A DNA stretch of 62,785 nt from Pseudomonadales bacterium (lineage in GTDB: Bacteria; Pseudomonadota; Gammaproteobacteria; Pseudomonadales; Azotimanducaceae), in the NCBI GenBank assembly GCA_022825925.1, contig JAJDVW010000014.1, positions 1 through 62,785 on the forward strand. The letters are read 5' to 3'. Positions 1 to 9,275 of the stretch are shown piece by piece. A model generated the notes under the pieces. The model searched no databases and was not told the DNA's origin. It saw only the letters and a list, made by a program, of their open reading frames with translations. How positions within the stretch are numbered: the first letter of the stretch is position 1; each line of letters starts with the position of its first letter. The position numbers and the translations under genes were made by a program.

Positions 1-1
1 A

Positions 2-562
2 TCCGAGGCGGCGCCAGGGCCGATCACAGAGGCTGAGTCCGAGCCCGCGCCAACGCTTCCCGGTGAGGACGAAGCCCCGGCCGCGGCAGAGGTCGCAGCA
101 CCGACCCGAGCCGACCCGCCGCCGGAGACGGCGCCGAGTTCCGACGCGGCAACGGACGTGAGCGATGTCGGCGAGCCCGAGAGTGTCGGCGACGCCCCGG
201 AGGGTGGCGTTGACGTGGAGCCGACACCCGATGAGCCGTCCTTGCCCGCATGCGCGGTCCGTCTGGCGCCGGGCGTCAACGAGGAGGCGCCTTACCCGTC
301 CGGCGGTCAATTCGACTTTGGGAATGCCGTGATCGTCGTGCGCTACGCGGTCGATGAGGCGGGAACGACTCCGGACGACCTGGTGGAAGTCGTTCAGGAA
401 CGGTCGCAGCTGGACCGGCAATCGATGTTCCCTCGGTTCGCACGGTCGGCGAGACAGACCGTGCAGGGCTGGAGGTTCACGTTCGACGATCCGGACGATA
501 CGTCGTGTACGCGGGAACAGACCCGGTTGATCGGGTTTCAGTTCATCTACCGCGAGATTTGA
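2..562 (+). CDS. TonB C-terminal domain protein, 5' end outside the window
   Basis: The reading frame is open from the left edge to a TGA at 560-562, so the start is not in the window. The visible first 80 or so residues are a Pro/Glu/Ala/Asp-rich linker, as in the periplasmic spacer of TonB. The last 100 residues look like a TonB C-terminal domain: YPSGGQ, then a beta strand (AVIVVRYAVDEAG), a Phe-Pro-Arg-Phe stretch, and QGWRF near the end, which fits the usual Tyr-Pro...Val-Asp...Trp-Arg-Phe pattern. Two cysteines (PACAV and TSCTRE) might form a disulfide. Family knowledge: TonB passes proton-motive force energy to outer-membrane receptors. It lies just upstream of a TonB-dependent receptor on the same strand, which supports the call. 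The 279 bases after it hold no gene I can support. Confidence 0.62.
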   Translation, partial: SEAAPGPITEAESEPAPTLPGEDEAPAAAEVAAPTRADPPPETAPSSDAATDVSDVGEPESVGDAPEGGVDVEPTPDEPSLPACAVRLAPGVNEEAPYPSGGQFDFGNAVIVVRYAVDEAGTTPDDLVEVVQERSQLDRQSMFPRFARSARQTVQGWRFTFDDPDDTSCTREQTRLIGFQFIYREI

Positions 563-841
563 GGGGCGTTTGGTTTCGCACCGTGTCCTGCGAGCGGGGC
601 ATCGTGGACGGTCGCCGTGTCCATGCGGCCCGCCTGCGGATGCCCTTGCCGGCGGCCGGACGGTGCCGGACGGAGGCGAGCGAGCGTTGTCCGCCAGACC
701 TCGCTCCGGTATCGTTGATCCACGGCGATGCCGACGCGCCACGGGGTAGCTGAGTCCCGGCGGCTGGCATGGGGATGCGGCACTCCTGCCGCGGTCCACG
801 GTCGCCGTCCGCGCAGTCCGCGCATCGTTGGGAGAGCAAGC

Positions 842-3124
842 ATGAACCACACCTGCATCGGGCGCGTTGCGTCGGTGCGCGGGTCCGGCACGCCGATCCG
901 CGCCCTGCTGCCGGCACTGCCCGCCACCGCCGCCTTGACGATCCTTGGCATGGGAACGGCGCCGGCGATCCACGCGGAGGAGACCTCCGACGAGCTGACG
1001 GAGCAGATCGTGGTGGTCGGTCACCCGCTGTCCGGTGAGGGGCTCGCCCTCCCGGCCACCGTGATCACGGCCGGGGAACTCGAGAGCGCGGCCGCCAACA
1101 GCATCGGGGCGACGGTGGCCAACGAACCCGGCATCCACAACAGTTCCTATGGCGCGGGCGCGGGACGCCCGGTCATCCACGGTCTCGGCGGCCCGCGCGT
1201 GCGTGTCATGGAGGACCGCATCGATACGCTCGACGTCTCCGTCACGAGCGGCGACCACGCCGTCGCGGTCGATCCCTTCATCGCGGAGCGGGTGGAAGTC
1301 CTGAAGGGCTCGGCCACGCTGCTGTACGGTTCCGGCGCGATTGGCGGCGTGGTGGACGTCCACACGGGACGCATCCCGCACGAAGTGCCGGAGCGGGTCG
1401 GTGGCGTCGTCGACCTGCGGGCCTCCGACAACGGCGACGGCAGGAACGGATCCTTCCGGCTGGACGGCGGCGGCGGCGACGTGGCGTGGCACCTCGACGG
1501 CTTCGCCCGCGAGGCGGACGACTACGACATCCCGGGGTTCGTCGAGTCCGCGTACCTGCACGCTCTGGAAGAGTTGGAGGAGATGGAGGAGCACCACGAC
1601 GAGGACGAGCACGGCGCCGACGACCACGACGAAGACGAGCACCACGACGAGGAAGAACACGAGGACGAGCACGAGGCCGAAGAGGCGGTCCGCGGCCATC
1701 TGCCCGGCAGCGGCTTCGAGGTGCGCGGCGGTTCCGTCGGCTTCTCCTTCGTCGGCGACCGCGGGTTTGTCGGCGTGTCCGTCAGCGGCCTGAATTCCGA
1801 GTACGGAGTCCCCGGCCACAGCCACGCACACGGCCATGACGAGGACGACCACGAATCGGGGCACGACGACGAGGAGCACGGGGACGACCACGACGAGGAA
1901 GAGGAAGAGCACGACGACGAACACGAAGACGAACACGCGGACGACGCCGAAAGCGTTCCCGTGATCGATCTCGAGCAGACGCGCATCGACCTGGAGGCCG
2001 CGCTGGCCGATCCGTTCGGGGGTTTCGAGAGCCTCAACGTCCGTGTCGGCATCAACGACTACGAGCAGCTCGAGCCCTCCGGGGAGTTGGGTACGGTGAT
2101 CGGGAACGACGCCTGGGAGGCGCGCGCGGAACTGACGCATGGCCCGGCCGGTGGCTGGCGCGGGGCCCTTGGCGCCCAATTCGGCGACCGCGAGTTCTCG
2201 GTGATGGGAGAAGAAGCCTTCACGCCACCCGTCGACACGCGGTCCTTCGGGCTCTTCTGGGTGGGCGAGCGCTCCCTCGGGAGCGACCTCGGTCTCGAGG
2301 CCGGAGTGCGTCTCGACCGGGTGGAGCACGACCCGGCCCACGGGGGGAGCAGGGATTTTACCGGTGGCAGCGCCTCGCTCGGCCTCATCGTGCCTCTCGG
2401 GGAGGCCTGGGAGGCCACGCTGCTCGCGGACTACTCCTCCCGCGCCCCGGTAGGTGAGGAGCTGTTCTCCGACGGACCGCACCTGGCCACGCGGAGCTTC
2501 GAGATCGGGGATTCCGGCCTCGACCAGGAGCAGGCACGCAATCTGGCGGCCACGCTCACCGGCATCGGCGGCCGATGGACCGCGCGCGGGACCTTCTACT
2601 ACACGAGCTTCGCGGACTTCATCTATCAGGCCGCCACGGGCGAGGAGATGGAAGGCCTGGACGTGCGCCAGTTCTCCCAGGCCGACGCGACGTTCGTCGG
2701 ATTCGAGGTGGACGGCCGCATCACGGTCGTGGAGTGGGGCGCCGGACTCCTCGAACTCGGCGCCTTCTTCGACATGGTCTCACCGGAACTCGATGTCTCC
2801 GGCAACGACAACCTGCCGCTCATCCCGCCGGACCGGTTCGGAGTCTCCGTCGCGCTCACGAACAACCGCCTGCGGGCGAACGTCGACTACGTGCGGGCTT
2901 CCGGGCAGGACGACATCGCCGACTTCGAGCTGCCGACGGACGCCTATGACGACCTGCGCGCGCGCATCGCCTGGCGGTTCCGGCCCGGCGACACGACGCT
3001 CGACCTGTTTATCGCCGGCCGCAACCTCACCGACGACGAACAGCGCCTGCACACGTCGATCGCCAAGGACCTGGCGCCCGAGCGCGGACGTACCGTCGAG
3101 GCGGGCATGCGCATGCGCTTCTGA
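842..3124 (+). CDS. TonB-dependent receptor, ZnuD-like, with two His/acid-rich loops
   Basis: Outer-membrane active transporter of 760 residues. I start at the ATG at 842, preceded by GGGAGAG, rather than at the longer open frame, because this gives a signal peptide ending around AIHA (residue 45). A plug domain follows (about 50-180: IVVVG, the GPRVRVMEDR strand, VEVLKGSATLLYGSGAIGG), then a barrel ending in RMRF with the terminal Phe typical of BamA-inserted barrels. Two extracellular-loop-like inserts, about residues 242-285 and 326-368, are made almost only of His, Asp and Glu. Established: ZnuD-type zinc receptors carry such loops. Inference: the substrate is zinc or a related divalent metal. 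No Zur-like operator was recognisable upstream. The upstream TonB-like gene may energise it. Confidence 0.88.
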   Translation: MNHTCIGRVASVRGSGTPIRALLPALPATAALTILGMGTAPAIHAEETSDELTEQIVVVGHPLSGEGLALPATVITAGELESAAANSIGATVANEPGIHNSSYGAGAGRPVIHGLGGPRVRVMEDRIDTLDVSVTSGDHAVAVDPFIAERVEVLKGSATLLYGSGAIGGVVDVHTGRIPHEVPERVGGVVDLRASDNGDGRNGSFRLDGGGGDVAWHLDGFAREADDYDIPGFVESAYLHALEELEEMEEHHDEDEHGADDHDEDEHHDEEEHEDEHEAEEAVRGHLPGSGFEVRGGSVGFSFVGDRGFVGVSVSGLNSEYGVPGHSHAHGHDEDDHESGHDDEEHGDDHDEEEEEHDDEHEDEHADDAESVPVIDLEQTRIDLEAALADPFGGFESLNVRVGINDYEQLEPSGELGTVIGNDAWEARAELTHGPAGGWRGALGAQFGDREFSVMGEEAFTPPVDTRSFGLFWVGERSLGSDLGLEAGVRLDRVEHDPAHGGSRDFTGGSASLGLIVPLGEAWEATLLADYSSRAPVGEELFSDGPHLATRSFEIGDSGLDQEQARNLAATLTGIGGRWTARGTFYYTSFADFIYQAATGEEMEGLDVRQFSQADATFVGFEVDGRITVVEWGAGLLELGAFFDMVSPELDVSGNDNLPLIPPDRFGVSVALTNNRLRANVDYVRASGQDDIADFELPTDAYDDLRARIAWRFRPGDTTLDLFIAGRNLTDDEQRLHTSIAKDLAPERGRTVEAGMRMRF

Positions 3125-3346
3125 GCGAGCGGGGTCGGGGACGGCGCCCGGGTCCGTCGACACCGGCGAAAGCGGCCGGGGCCTAGGCTGGTGGGCCTGT
3201 CGTCGATGCGGATCCTCTGCGTCCAGAGCTTGTTGAAGCCGAGGCGGGGCGCGGGTTTGACCGGCACCGAGTCCCCAGACCGCCCGGCCGTCGCCGTAGC
3301 GGCCGGTCGCGTTGACGTTCCGACGAACGTGACGGCGCTCCCGGGT

Positions 3347-4282
3347 TCAGCGGATCGCGATCGGGTTGACGATCATCTGCACGGCGCCGCGCACCCTCGC
3401 TTGCCCGAGCACGAACAGGAACTCGAAGGCGCCGTCGCGCACCAGCGGCCCCGTGTTCATGGTCTCCAGGATGTAGATCCCGTTCTCCTTCAGCAGGATC
3501 ACGTGTCCCTGGAAGGGCCGGTTCGGATCGGGGGGCGGCACCACGTCGAGGCCCCAGGTGTCGGCGCCGACGGCGACGACGTCCCTCGACGCCATGTACT
3601 GGGCGACCTCCTCGCTCTGGCCGGGCTGGGTCGCGACCCAGACATCGGGTTCCGCCTCGAGCTTGGCGTCGGTCCAGCCGGTGTGGAAGAGCACCACGTC
3701 GCCCTCCCGCACGGGCGTCCCCTGCTTCTCCTCGACCGCCTGGACGTCCTCCACGGTGAAGAACTGGCCGGACTCCATGTGCTCGACGCCGAAGTGGGCG
3801 GCCATGTCGAGCACGATGCCGCGCGCGACGAGGGGCGGGATCTTCTCGATGCCGAGTTTCGTGAGCCCCGTCAGGAAGGCGAAGTCCTTGGCGTCGTTGC
3901 AGTTGTAGTACGTGCCGCCGGGTCCGCCGAGGTGCCCGAGTCCGTCGATCTGCGGGCCGATGCCGAACCACCCCTGGAACAGGTCGTCGTTGTAGGTGGC
4001 GTTCGGGAACGCGACGCGTCCCTCCTGCTGGTTCGGCTGCACCACCTGCAGCATCAGACCGCGCGGCGGGAACGCCGGGGTATTGCTGTCGACGACGATG
4101 CCGAGGCTGTAGGTCTTGCCGGTCTTGACCAGGCTGGCCGCGGCCAGGACGGACTCCGGGGTGATCAGGTTGGCGTTGCCGATCTCGTCGTCCGCGCCCC
4201 AGCGGGACGGCTCGCAGGCCTCCTCGGCATGCGTGGCGACGGCGGCGGCCATGAGCAGACAGGCTGCGACGGTGCGTTTCAT
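3347..4282 (-). CDS. Secreted cyclase-family (kynurenine formamidase-like) metal hydrolase
   Basis: This is a 311-residue protein of the cyclase family (PF04199), metal-dependent hydrolases that include bacterial kynurenine formamidases. The start is the ATG at 4282 with GGAGA upstream, giving a clean signal peptide (MKRTVAACLLMAAAVATHA) and therefore a periplasmic enzyme. The metal site region reads IDGLGHLGGPGG, so Asp and His of the family motif are kept, while the usual Thr-His before the Asp is absent. Other family marks are the LFHTGW strand and the conserved end of the fold near ILETMNTGPLV. The substrate cannot be told. It is the last gene of a minus-strand run, 91 bases after the di-heme cytochrome, and faces the TonB receptor across a 222-base convergent gap with no clear terminator. 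Confidence 0.85.
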   Translation of the reverse strand: MKRTVAACLLMAAAVATHAEEACEPSRWGADDEIGNANLITPESVLAAASLVKTGKTYSLGIVVDSNTPAFPPRGLMLQVVQPNQQEGRVAFPNATYNDDLFQGWFGIGPQIDGLGHLGGPGGTYYNCNDAKDFAFLTGLTKLGIEKIPPLVARGIVLDMAAHFGVEHMESGQFFTVEDVQAVEEKQGTPVREGDVVLFHTGWTDAKLEAEPDVWVATQPGQSEEVAQYMASRDVVAVGADTWGLDVVPPPDPNRPFQGHVILLKENGIYILETMNTGPLVRDGAFEFLFVLGQARVRGAVQMIVNPIAIR

Positions 4283-4373
4283 GGGGCGTTCTCCAGTTTC
4301 GATGGCCGAGGGTCGAAGCGGTCCAGGGCCCACCGCATCGTCGCGGATTTCCGGTCGCTGGTCTAGCCGCCGT

Positions 4374-5483
4374 TTACGTGCAGGTTCCGGCGAGCGACGC
4401 CACCCACCGCGCCACGATGTCCACGGCGCGCCGGTCGACGAGCGTGCGCCCGAGTTCCGGCATGCGCTCGGAGGGATGCGTCGCCGCCATGCGGAACGTC
4501 AGGATCGACGCGTCCGGCTCGCCCGGCACGATGGAATAGGGCCGGCCTCCGGTGCCGCGGCCGGCCGCGATCGGCGGCTTGCAGGCGCCCATGCGGCGCA
4601 AGGGGTGCGCCTGGTAGTCGAGCCAGAGCCCGGTGGTGTCGATGACGCTCTCCGGGTTGTGGCAGTGGCCGCAGTTCGCGTCGAGGTAGGAACGCGCCAG
4701 GTGTTCCGTCGCGGCCTCGCCGAGCAGCCAGTCGGCGTTGCGCGGCCAGCCGGACCGGTGGGGGAGTCCGCTCAGCAGGCCACGGTCGCGCCAGGCGTCG
4801 AGCTGGTTGGCATCGGCGCCGTGGTAGCCCCGGTTCAGTTGGCGCGTCCGGATCCCGAGGGGCAGGAGTTCGCGCGCGGCGTCCGTCGCGTGACAGGAGG
4901 CGCACTCGTTGCGGGTCGGCACGACGTAGTCGAGCGGCGCGGTCCCGCCGTCGACGGCGAGGTCGAAGCGCTCGATGGCGCCGCCCACCGAGAGGTGGGC
5001 ATCGTCTCCGCGCCAGACGTAGGGCAGGGCCTCCCAACCCGAGTCCTGCCGGACGAGCAGCCTGGTCTCGACCAGCCGTACCGCGCCGGGGTCGAGGCCG
5101 GCCACGTCACCGTCCCAGCCCCGCGCGGCCTGCGCGACGTCGCCGCTCGCGGGGTAGAAGAAGGTCTTGGACAGCACCGTGCCGACCGGCAGTTCGTAGC
5201 GCGCGTGGCCGGCGAACGCCCCGCTGGCGCCCGGTGGCATCCAGACGGTGCGCAGCTTCAGCGCATGGTCCATGAACAGCGGCGTGTTGACGTCGTAGGG
5301 CGTGACGTCGCGGCCGAGCACCAGGCGGTCGCCGCGCACCTGTAACACGCCCCAGGCGGACAGGCGCTCCGGATAGCCGCCCGGGGCATGGAAACGCACC
5401 TCCGGTGGGGTGCAGGCGGCGAGGGCGAGGGCGATGGCCGCGAACGGCGGGAGGACAGACCGCCCAAAGTGCGGGCCAGACAC
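4374..5483 (-). CDS. Di-heme c-type cytochrome lipoprotein, SO2930/TIGR03806 family
   Basis: Predicted exported cytochrome of 369 residues. Two heme-binding motifs are visible in the second half, CASCH and CGHCH, the latter followed by NPES. The most sensible start is a GTG at 5483, 14 bases after the stop of the upstream gene, because it yields a lipoprotein signal with lipobox LAAC about 24 residues in. Domains: an N-terminal region with TPYDVNTPLF and VGTVLSKTFFYP, then the heme half. Known of the family (TIGR03806): it occurs in a conserved two-gene pair with a beta-helix protein (TIGR03805), both exported, function unknown. That partner is directly upstream here. Inference: an outer or periplasmic redox protein working with the beta-helix partner. 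Confidence 0.85.
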   Translation of the reverse strand: MSGPHFGRSVLPPFAAIALALAACTPPEVRFHAPGGYPERLSAWGVLQVRGDRLVLGRDVTPYDVNTPLFMDHALKLRTVWMPPGASGAFAGHARYELPVGTVLSKTFFYPASGDVAQAARGWDGDVAGLDPGAVRLVETRLLVRQDSGWEALPYVWRGDDAHLSVGGAIERFDLAVDGGTAPLDYVVPTRNECASCHATDAARELLPLGIRTRQLNRGYHGADANQLDAWRDRGLLSGLPHRSGWPRNADWLLGEAATEHLARSYLDANCGHCHNPESVIDTTGLWLDYQAHPLRRMGACKPPIAAGRGTGGRPYSIVPGEPDASILTFRMAATHPSERMPELGRTLVDRRAVDIVARWVASLAGTCT

Positions 5484-5497
5484 GTCGACGGACGCGG

Positions 5498-6724
5498 CTA
5501 CCGCCCCGGCAATGTCACCGGCGCCAGCTTCTCGTGTGCGCAATCGTGTGCGCTCCCGTCCACTCCGGGATTCGCGTAGCCGCCGTCGGCGTCGAGGTCG
5601 AGTACGGCGGTGTCGCCGGTGCAGATGGCGAACGCGGCGCCGGTCTTCTCCGGGTTGTGGAACCCGTCCCAGACAATGTCCGGCAGGCTTCCGGACGCGC
5701 CGTAGAGCGCCGTGCGCACCGCGTCGAGTTCGGCCAGGTCCGGGGCATGGCCGCCACGGCCGAAGGTGTTGCCGTAGACGAAGAGGGTCTCGGGGTAGGG
5801 GTCGAACGTCGGCTGCACCTCGCGTTCGCCGGAGTAGCCGGCGCTGAAGTAGCTGCTGATCAGGATGTTGCCCGTGCGGTGACCGGCGATCCGGTTGTCG
5901 AACACCTCGACGCGGTCGTGGGCGCTCACGATGACGCCCGACCCCGCGGGAACGGAGGCGACGGCGGAACCGGGCGCGCCGAAGTTCGCGGTGCTGTTGT
6001 CGAGGACATCGTTGTCGAACACCCGGGCGCTGTGACCCGCCTGCGGCAGGTCCGGCATGTTGAACACGAGGATGCCGCCGGTGTTCCTGGTCGCGACGTT
6101 GCCGTGGACGTCCGCGCGCACGGTGTTCTCGATCTCGATCCCGGCAACGTTCCACTCCGCCCGGTTGTTGCGCACGATGACGTTGCGCGACTGGCCCACG
6201 TAGATGCCGGCGTCGGAGGCCGCGATGGCCACCGACTCCTCCACGAGGGTGTTCTCCGTCTGGACGGGATAGATGCCGTAGGCGCCGTTCGTCGTGTCCG
6301 GTCCGTTCGTCCACTCGGTGCGGACGCGGCGCACGGCGATGTTGCGGCCGCCGTTGATCTTGAGGGCGTCGCCCGCGGTGTCCTCGATCGCGAGGTCCTC
6401 GATGGTGAAGTCGCTGCCGGTGACGAGCACGCCCTCGGCCCCGGCGACCTGTTCCGCGAACCGCAGTACGGTGGCGTCCATGCCGGCGCCGCGGATCGTC
6501 ACTCCGTCCGCGGTGAGCGTGAGGCCGCGGCGGAAGTCGAACGTGCCCGGCGGGACGTCGATGACATCGCCGGGCGCCGCGGTTTCGAGCCGCAGCCGGA
6601 GCGCGTCGGCCGTGAAGACCGGGGCAGCCGCCGCGGGATCCTGGGAGCGCGTGTCGGGGGTGGGTCCACAGCCCCAGGCGAGCGTTGCGATGACGATGAT
6701 GGCGAATGGTGTCTGTCGGTGCAT
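5498..6724 (-). CDS. Parallel beta-helix repeat lipoprotein, TIGR03805 family
   Basis: The protein has 408 residues, starting at the ATG at 6724 with GGGAG five bases before it. The N-terminus is a lipoprotein signal with lipobox WGC after IVIATLA. The rest is a right-handed beta-helix with repeated turns such as GVTIRGAG, FTIEDLAIED, NIAVRRVRTE, NVIVRNNRAEWN and GIEIENT, as in pectate-lyase-like and copper-binding NosD-like proteins. A C-terminal stretch carries two cysteines (AICTG and HDCAH). Established: this family is found with the TIGR03806 di-heme cytochrome, here 14 bases downstream, and the function of the pair is unknown. The upstream TPR gene is only 11 bases away, so one transcript is likely. 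No catalytic residues can be assigned. Confidence 0.85.
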   Translation of the reverse strand: MHRQTPFAIIVIATLAWGCGPTPDTRSQDPAAAAPVFTADALRLRLETAAPGDVIDVPPGTFDFRRGLTLTADGVTIRGAGMDATVLRFAEQVAGAEGVLVTGSDFTIEDLAIEDTAGDALKINGGRNIAVRRVRTEWTNGPDTTNGAYGIYPVQTENTLVEESVAIAASDAGIYVGQSRNVIVRNNRAEWNVAGIEIENTVRADVHGNVATRNTGGILVFNMPDLPQAGHSARVFDNDVLDNSTANFGAPGSAVASVPAGSGVIVSAHDRVEVFDNRIAGHRTGNILISSYFSAGYSGEREVQPTFDPYPETLFVYGNTFGRGGHAPDLAELDAVRTALYGASGSLPDIVWDGFHNPEKTGAAFAICTGDTAVLDLDADGGYANPGVDGSAHDCAHEKLAPVTLPGR

Positions 6725-6735
6725 CTGAACTCCCG

Positions 6736-8073
6736 TCAGCTCTCGGAAAGGGGGGGCGCCGCGGCGCCGTCGAGACGCCCCATCCAGCCCTCGTCCAGGT
6801 GTGGCGCCCGGCGACCGGAACGCGACCGCAGCGCCTCCAGCGCTTGCGCGCGCCCGCCGGAACGGAGATGGGCCGCGATCAACGTGTCGATGAACAGGTC
6901 GCGCTGCGCGTAGCTGCCGCCTAGACGCGGTGTCTCGGGGCAGATCACGTACAGATCGTCCGCCGCCCTCCGGTAATCCCGCTGCGCATAGGCGGCAAAC
7001 GCGCGGCAAATGACGGCCCCAATGTCCCCGCAGGGTTGCCGGCCGGCGGCGACGCCCGCGTCGACCTCGTCGATGAGGTCGCCGAGCGCTTCGTGTTCCC
7101 CGGCCGAGGCGAGGGCCACGGCGGCGTGGACGTTGGCGAACGGTACACCCGCCTTGCGGAAACGGTCGTCGGTGAACGCCGCGAGCTCCCGCAGCTCAGC
7201 GGGGCGCAGGGGGTGCCCCTGCAGGGCCGCGCGCCAGGCGAAGGCCGCGCAGTCGATCATGGTGAACATCGGCAGCGTCCGCGAGACCGACGGGCGGATG
7301 CCGTCCCGGTAGATCTCCATGGCGCGCTCCGGCTCGCCGAGCTGCAGCGCGAACAGGGCCCGGTGCCAGCACAGGTGGCAGTGCAGTACGGCGGAGCGGT
7401 CGTAACACGGCAGCCAGTCCGCGATGAACGCTTCGCCCTGCGCGGCTGCGCCGGCTTCGTAGTAGCCGTGGGCACGGGCGTGGGCGGCGTTGGCGTTCGT
7501 CGGCCGGGCCGCGAGCGCGCGGTCGACGAGGGGGATGCCCCGGTCACAGTCCCCGGCCTCGATGTACGCCCAGCCGAGGAAGGTGTCGAACCACCAGTCC
7601 TCTCCCCAGTGGGGCGCCACCCTTTCGAGCAGAACGACCTGGCGCTCGGGGAAGTCCCGGAAACCGCCGAAGCCGAGCAGGCCATAGACGCCGAGGGCCA
7701 GCGACAGGGGCAACGCGTCCCGGGGATAACGGTCGGCGTGCGCCTCGAGCAGGTGGAGGGCGCCGGCGGAGTCGCCCTCGGTGGCGCGCGCGATGATCTC
7801 GACGTGGTCCCGCTCGCGGGGCGTGGCCGAGGCGGCCAGCTCGCGGGCGCGTTGCAACGCCGCGCGGGCGTCCCCGGTACGTCCCTCCAGCAGCAGCGTC
7901 CGCGACCGCACGCAGTAGGCGAGCGCGAAGTCCGGGTCGGCCGCGAGGGCCGCGTCGATGCGTTCGGCCGCCCCGGGTTCGGAAGCGAACGACAGGTCGA
8001 GGGCCTGCACGTAGGCCTCGGCCGCGGCCTCGGACGCCACGGTGAGCGGCTGGTCGAATCGGTCGGTGATCAC
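6736..8073 (-). CDS. TTC38-like tetratricopeptide repeat protein
   Basis: Cytoplasmic protein of 445 residues with no signal peptide. It resembles bacterial relatives of human TTC38: an N-terminal segment starting TDRFDQPLTVAS, then helical pairs rich in Ala and Leu with TPR-like spacing (FALAYCVRSRTLLLEGRTGDA, ANAAHARAHGYYEAG). A conserved-looking core around HCHLCWHRALFALQLGE is typical of this family. The start is a GTG at 8073; no good ribosome-binding site is seen, but the N-terminus matches where relatives begin. It sits 24 bases after an aldo/keto reductase and 11 bases before the beta-helix lipoprotein, so it probably belongs to the same operon. Biochemical role unknown; TPRs usually bind proteins. 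Confidence 0.8.
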   Translation of the reverse strand: MITDRFDQPLTVASEAAAEAYVQALDLSFASEPGAAERIDAALAADPDFALAYCVRSRTLLLEGRTGDARAALQRARELAASATPRERDHVEIIARATEGDSAGALHLLEAHADRYPRDALPLSLALGVYGLLGFGGFRDFPERQVVLLERVAPHWGEDWWFDTFLGWAYIEAGDCDRGIPLVDRALAARPTNANAAHARAHGYYEAGAAAQGEAFIADWLPCYDRSAVLHCHLCWHRALFALQLGEPERAMEIYRDGIRPSVSRTLPMFTMIDCAAFAWRAALQGHPLRPAELRELAAFTDDRFRKAGVPFANVHAAVALASAGEHEALGDLIDEVDAGVAAGRQPCGDIGAVICRAFAAYAQRDYRRAADDLYVICPETPRLGGSYAQRDLFIDTLIAAHLRSGGRAQALEALRSRSGRRAPHLDEGWMGRLDGAAAPPLSES

Positions 8074-8097
8074 GGAGGGGGTGCGCGGAATGGTGGC

Positions 8098-9090
8098 TCA
8101 GGGGATCCGCCGCGCGAGGCCGGCGTCGGCGAGGTCGTCCCAGAGGGCCTCGGGCAATGCCGCCGCCATCAGGTCGAGGTTCGCCTGGACCTCGTCCACG
8201 GACCACACACCCGGGATCACGGACGCGACCGCGGAATGCCGCAGCGGGTACTGCAACGCCGCCGCGCGCATGTCCGCGCCGTGGGCGGCGCATACTTCGC
8301 GAATCTGTTGCGCGCGCTCCCACCGGGCGTCGTCCGCGGGCTTGTAGTCGTAGGTCGCCCTGCGCCGCTCGTCGACGGCGAGCAACCCCGAGTTGTAGGG
8401 GCCGCCGACGATGACGGACACGTTGCGCGCCGCGCACTCCGGCAGGAACGTGTCGAGCGGCGCCTGTTCGAGCAGCGTGAAGCGTCCCGCGAGCAGGAAG
8501 CAGTCCGGGTCGAAGTCGGCGAGCACGCGGGCGCAGACTTCCCAGTTGTTGACGCCGAGACCGAACGCCCGGATCGTGCCCTCGGCGCGCAGGTCCGCGA
8601 GCGCCGGCAGCGCGCCCCTGGCGGCGGATTCGTAGACGCCGGGTTGGTCGTCGCCATGGGTCCAGAGATCGATGTCGTGGCACAGCAGGATGTCGACGCG
8701 GTCGAGCCCCAGGCGCTCGAGACTCGCCTCGAGGGACGCGCGGGCGGCCTCGTAGGTGTAGTCGTAGCGAAAGTCGACCGGTTCGGCGTCACGCATTCCC
8801 GGGTTCCGTTCGCCCTCTCCGGACGGCACCAGCAAGCGGCCCACCTTGGTGGACAGCGCGAAGTCCTCGCGGGGCAGCCCGGCGAGTCTCCCACCCAGCC
8901 GCTTCTCGCTGAGTCCGTGTCCGTACAGGGGCGCGGTGTCGAAATAGCGGATGCCGCCGTCGACGGCGGCCTGGACGATCGCGGCGACGGTGTCGTCATC
9001 GATGCGCGCCCCGACCGCGCCCAGCGGCGCGCCGCCGAAACCGAGCGTGCTCACGACGATGTCCGTGCGGCCGAGGGGACGGGTCTCCAA
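8098..9090 (-). CDS. Aldo/keto reductase, aldose/pyridoxal dehydrogenase-like
   Basis: NAD(P)-dependent oxidoreductase with the AKR (alpha/beta)8 barrel, 330 residues from the TTG at 9090 (METRPLGRTD, the normal family beginning). A GTG at 9150 would add 20 residues with no family support. The catalytic tetrad is visible: Asp in FDTAPLYGHG, Tyr four residues later, Lys in STKVGR and His in LLCHDID. The LLCHDID form and the long loop after the Lys resemble D-threo-aldose 1-dehydrogenases and pyridoxal 4-dehydrogenases. Substrate is not determinable. It heads a minus-strand run of aldo/keto reductase, TPR, beta-helix and cytochrome genes with gaps of 24, 11 and 14 bases. Confidence 0.87.
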   Translation of the reverse strand: METRPLGRTDIVVSTLGFGGAPLGAVGARIDDDTVAAIVQAAVDGGIRYFDTAPLYGHGLSEKRLGGRLAGLPREDFALSTKVGRLLVPSGEGERNPGMRDAEPVDFRYDYTYEAARASLEASLERLGLDRVDILLCHDIDLWTHGDDQPGVYESAARGALPALADLRAEGTIRAFGLGVNNWEVCARVLADFDPDCFLLAGRFTLLEQAPLDTFLPECAARNVSVIVGGPYNSGLLAVDERRRATYDYKPADDARWERAQQIREVCAAHGADMRAAALQYPLRHSAVASVIPGVWSVDEVQANLDLMAAALPEALWDDLADAGLARRIP

Positions 9091-9275
9091 GGGATCGATC
9101 CCGGCGTCGATGCGTTGCGCGGCATCTTCCGGCTTTTGCGGTCGCGGCACAATCGCGGGGCGGTGAGAGTCGAAAAGGGGCCGCGCCGTCTTGCGGAAGG
9201 TGATGCCGAGGGGGGAGAGCGGCGGTTCCTCGGGTCGGTTGCCGGCGTCAGGTACCCTGCGAGCCCGACCCTCCC

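Noticed and set aside
1568..1947. Repetitive GAC/GAG/CAC tracts that look like a DNA repeat array
   Set aside because: They are codons of the His/Asp/Glu-rich receptor loops, without fixed unit length or spacers, so not CRISPR or satellite DNA.
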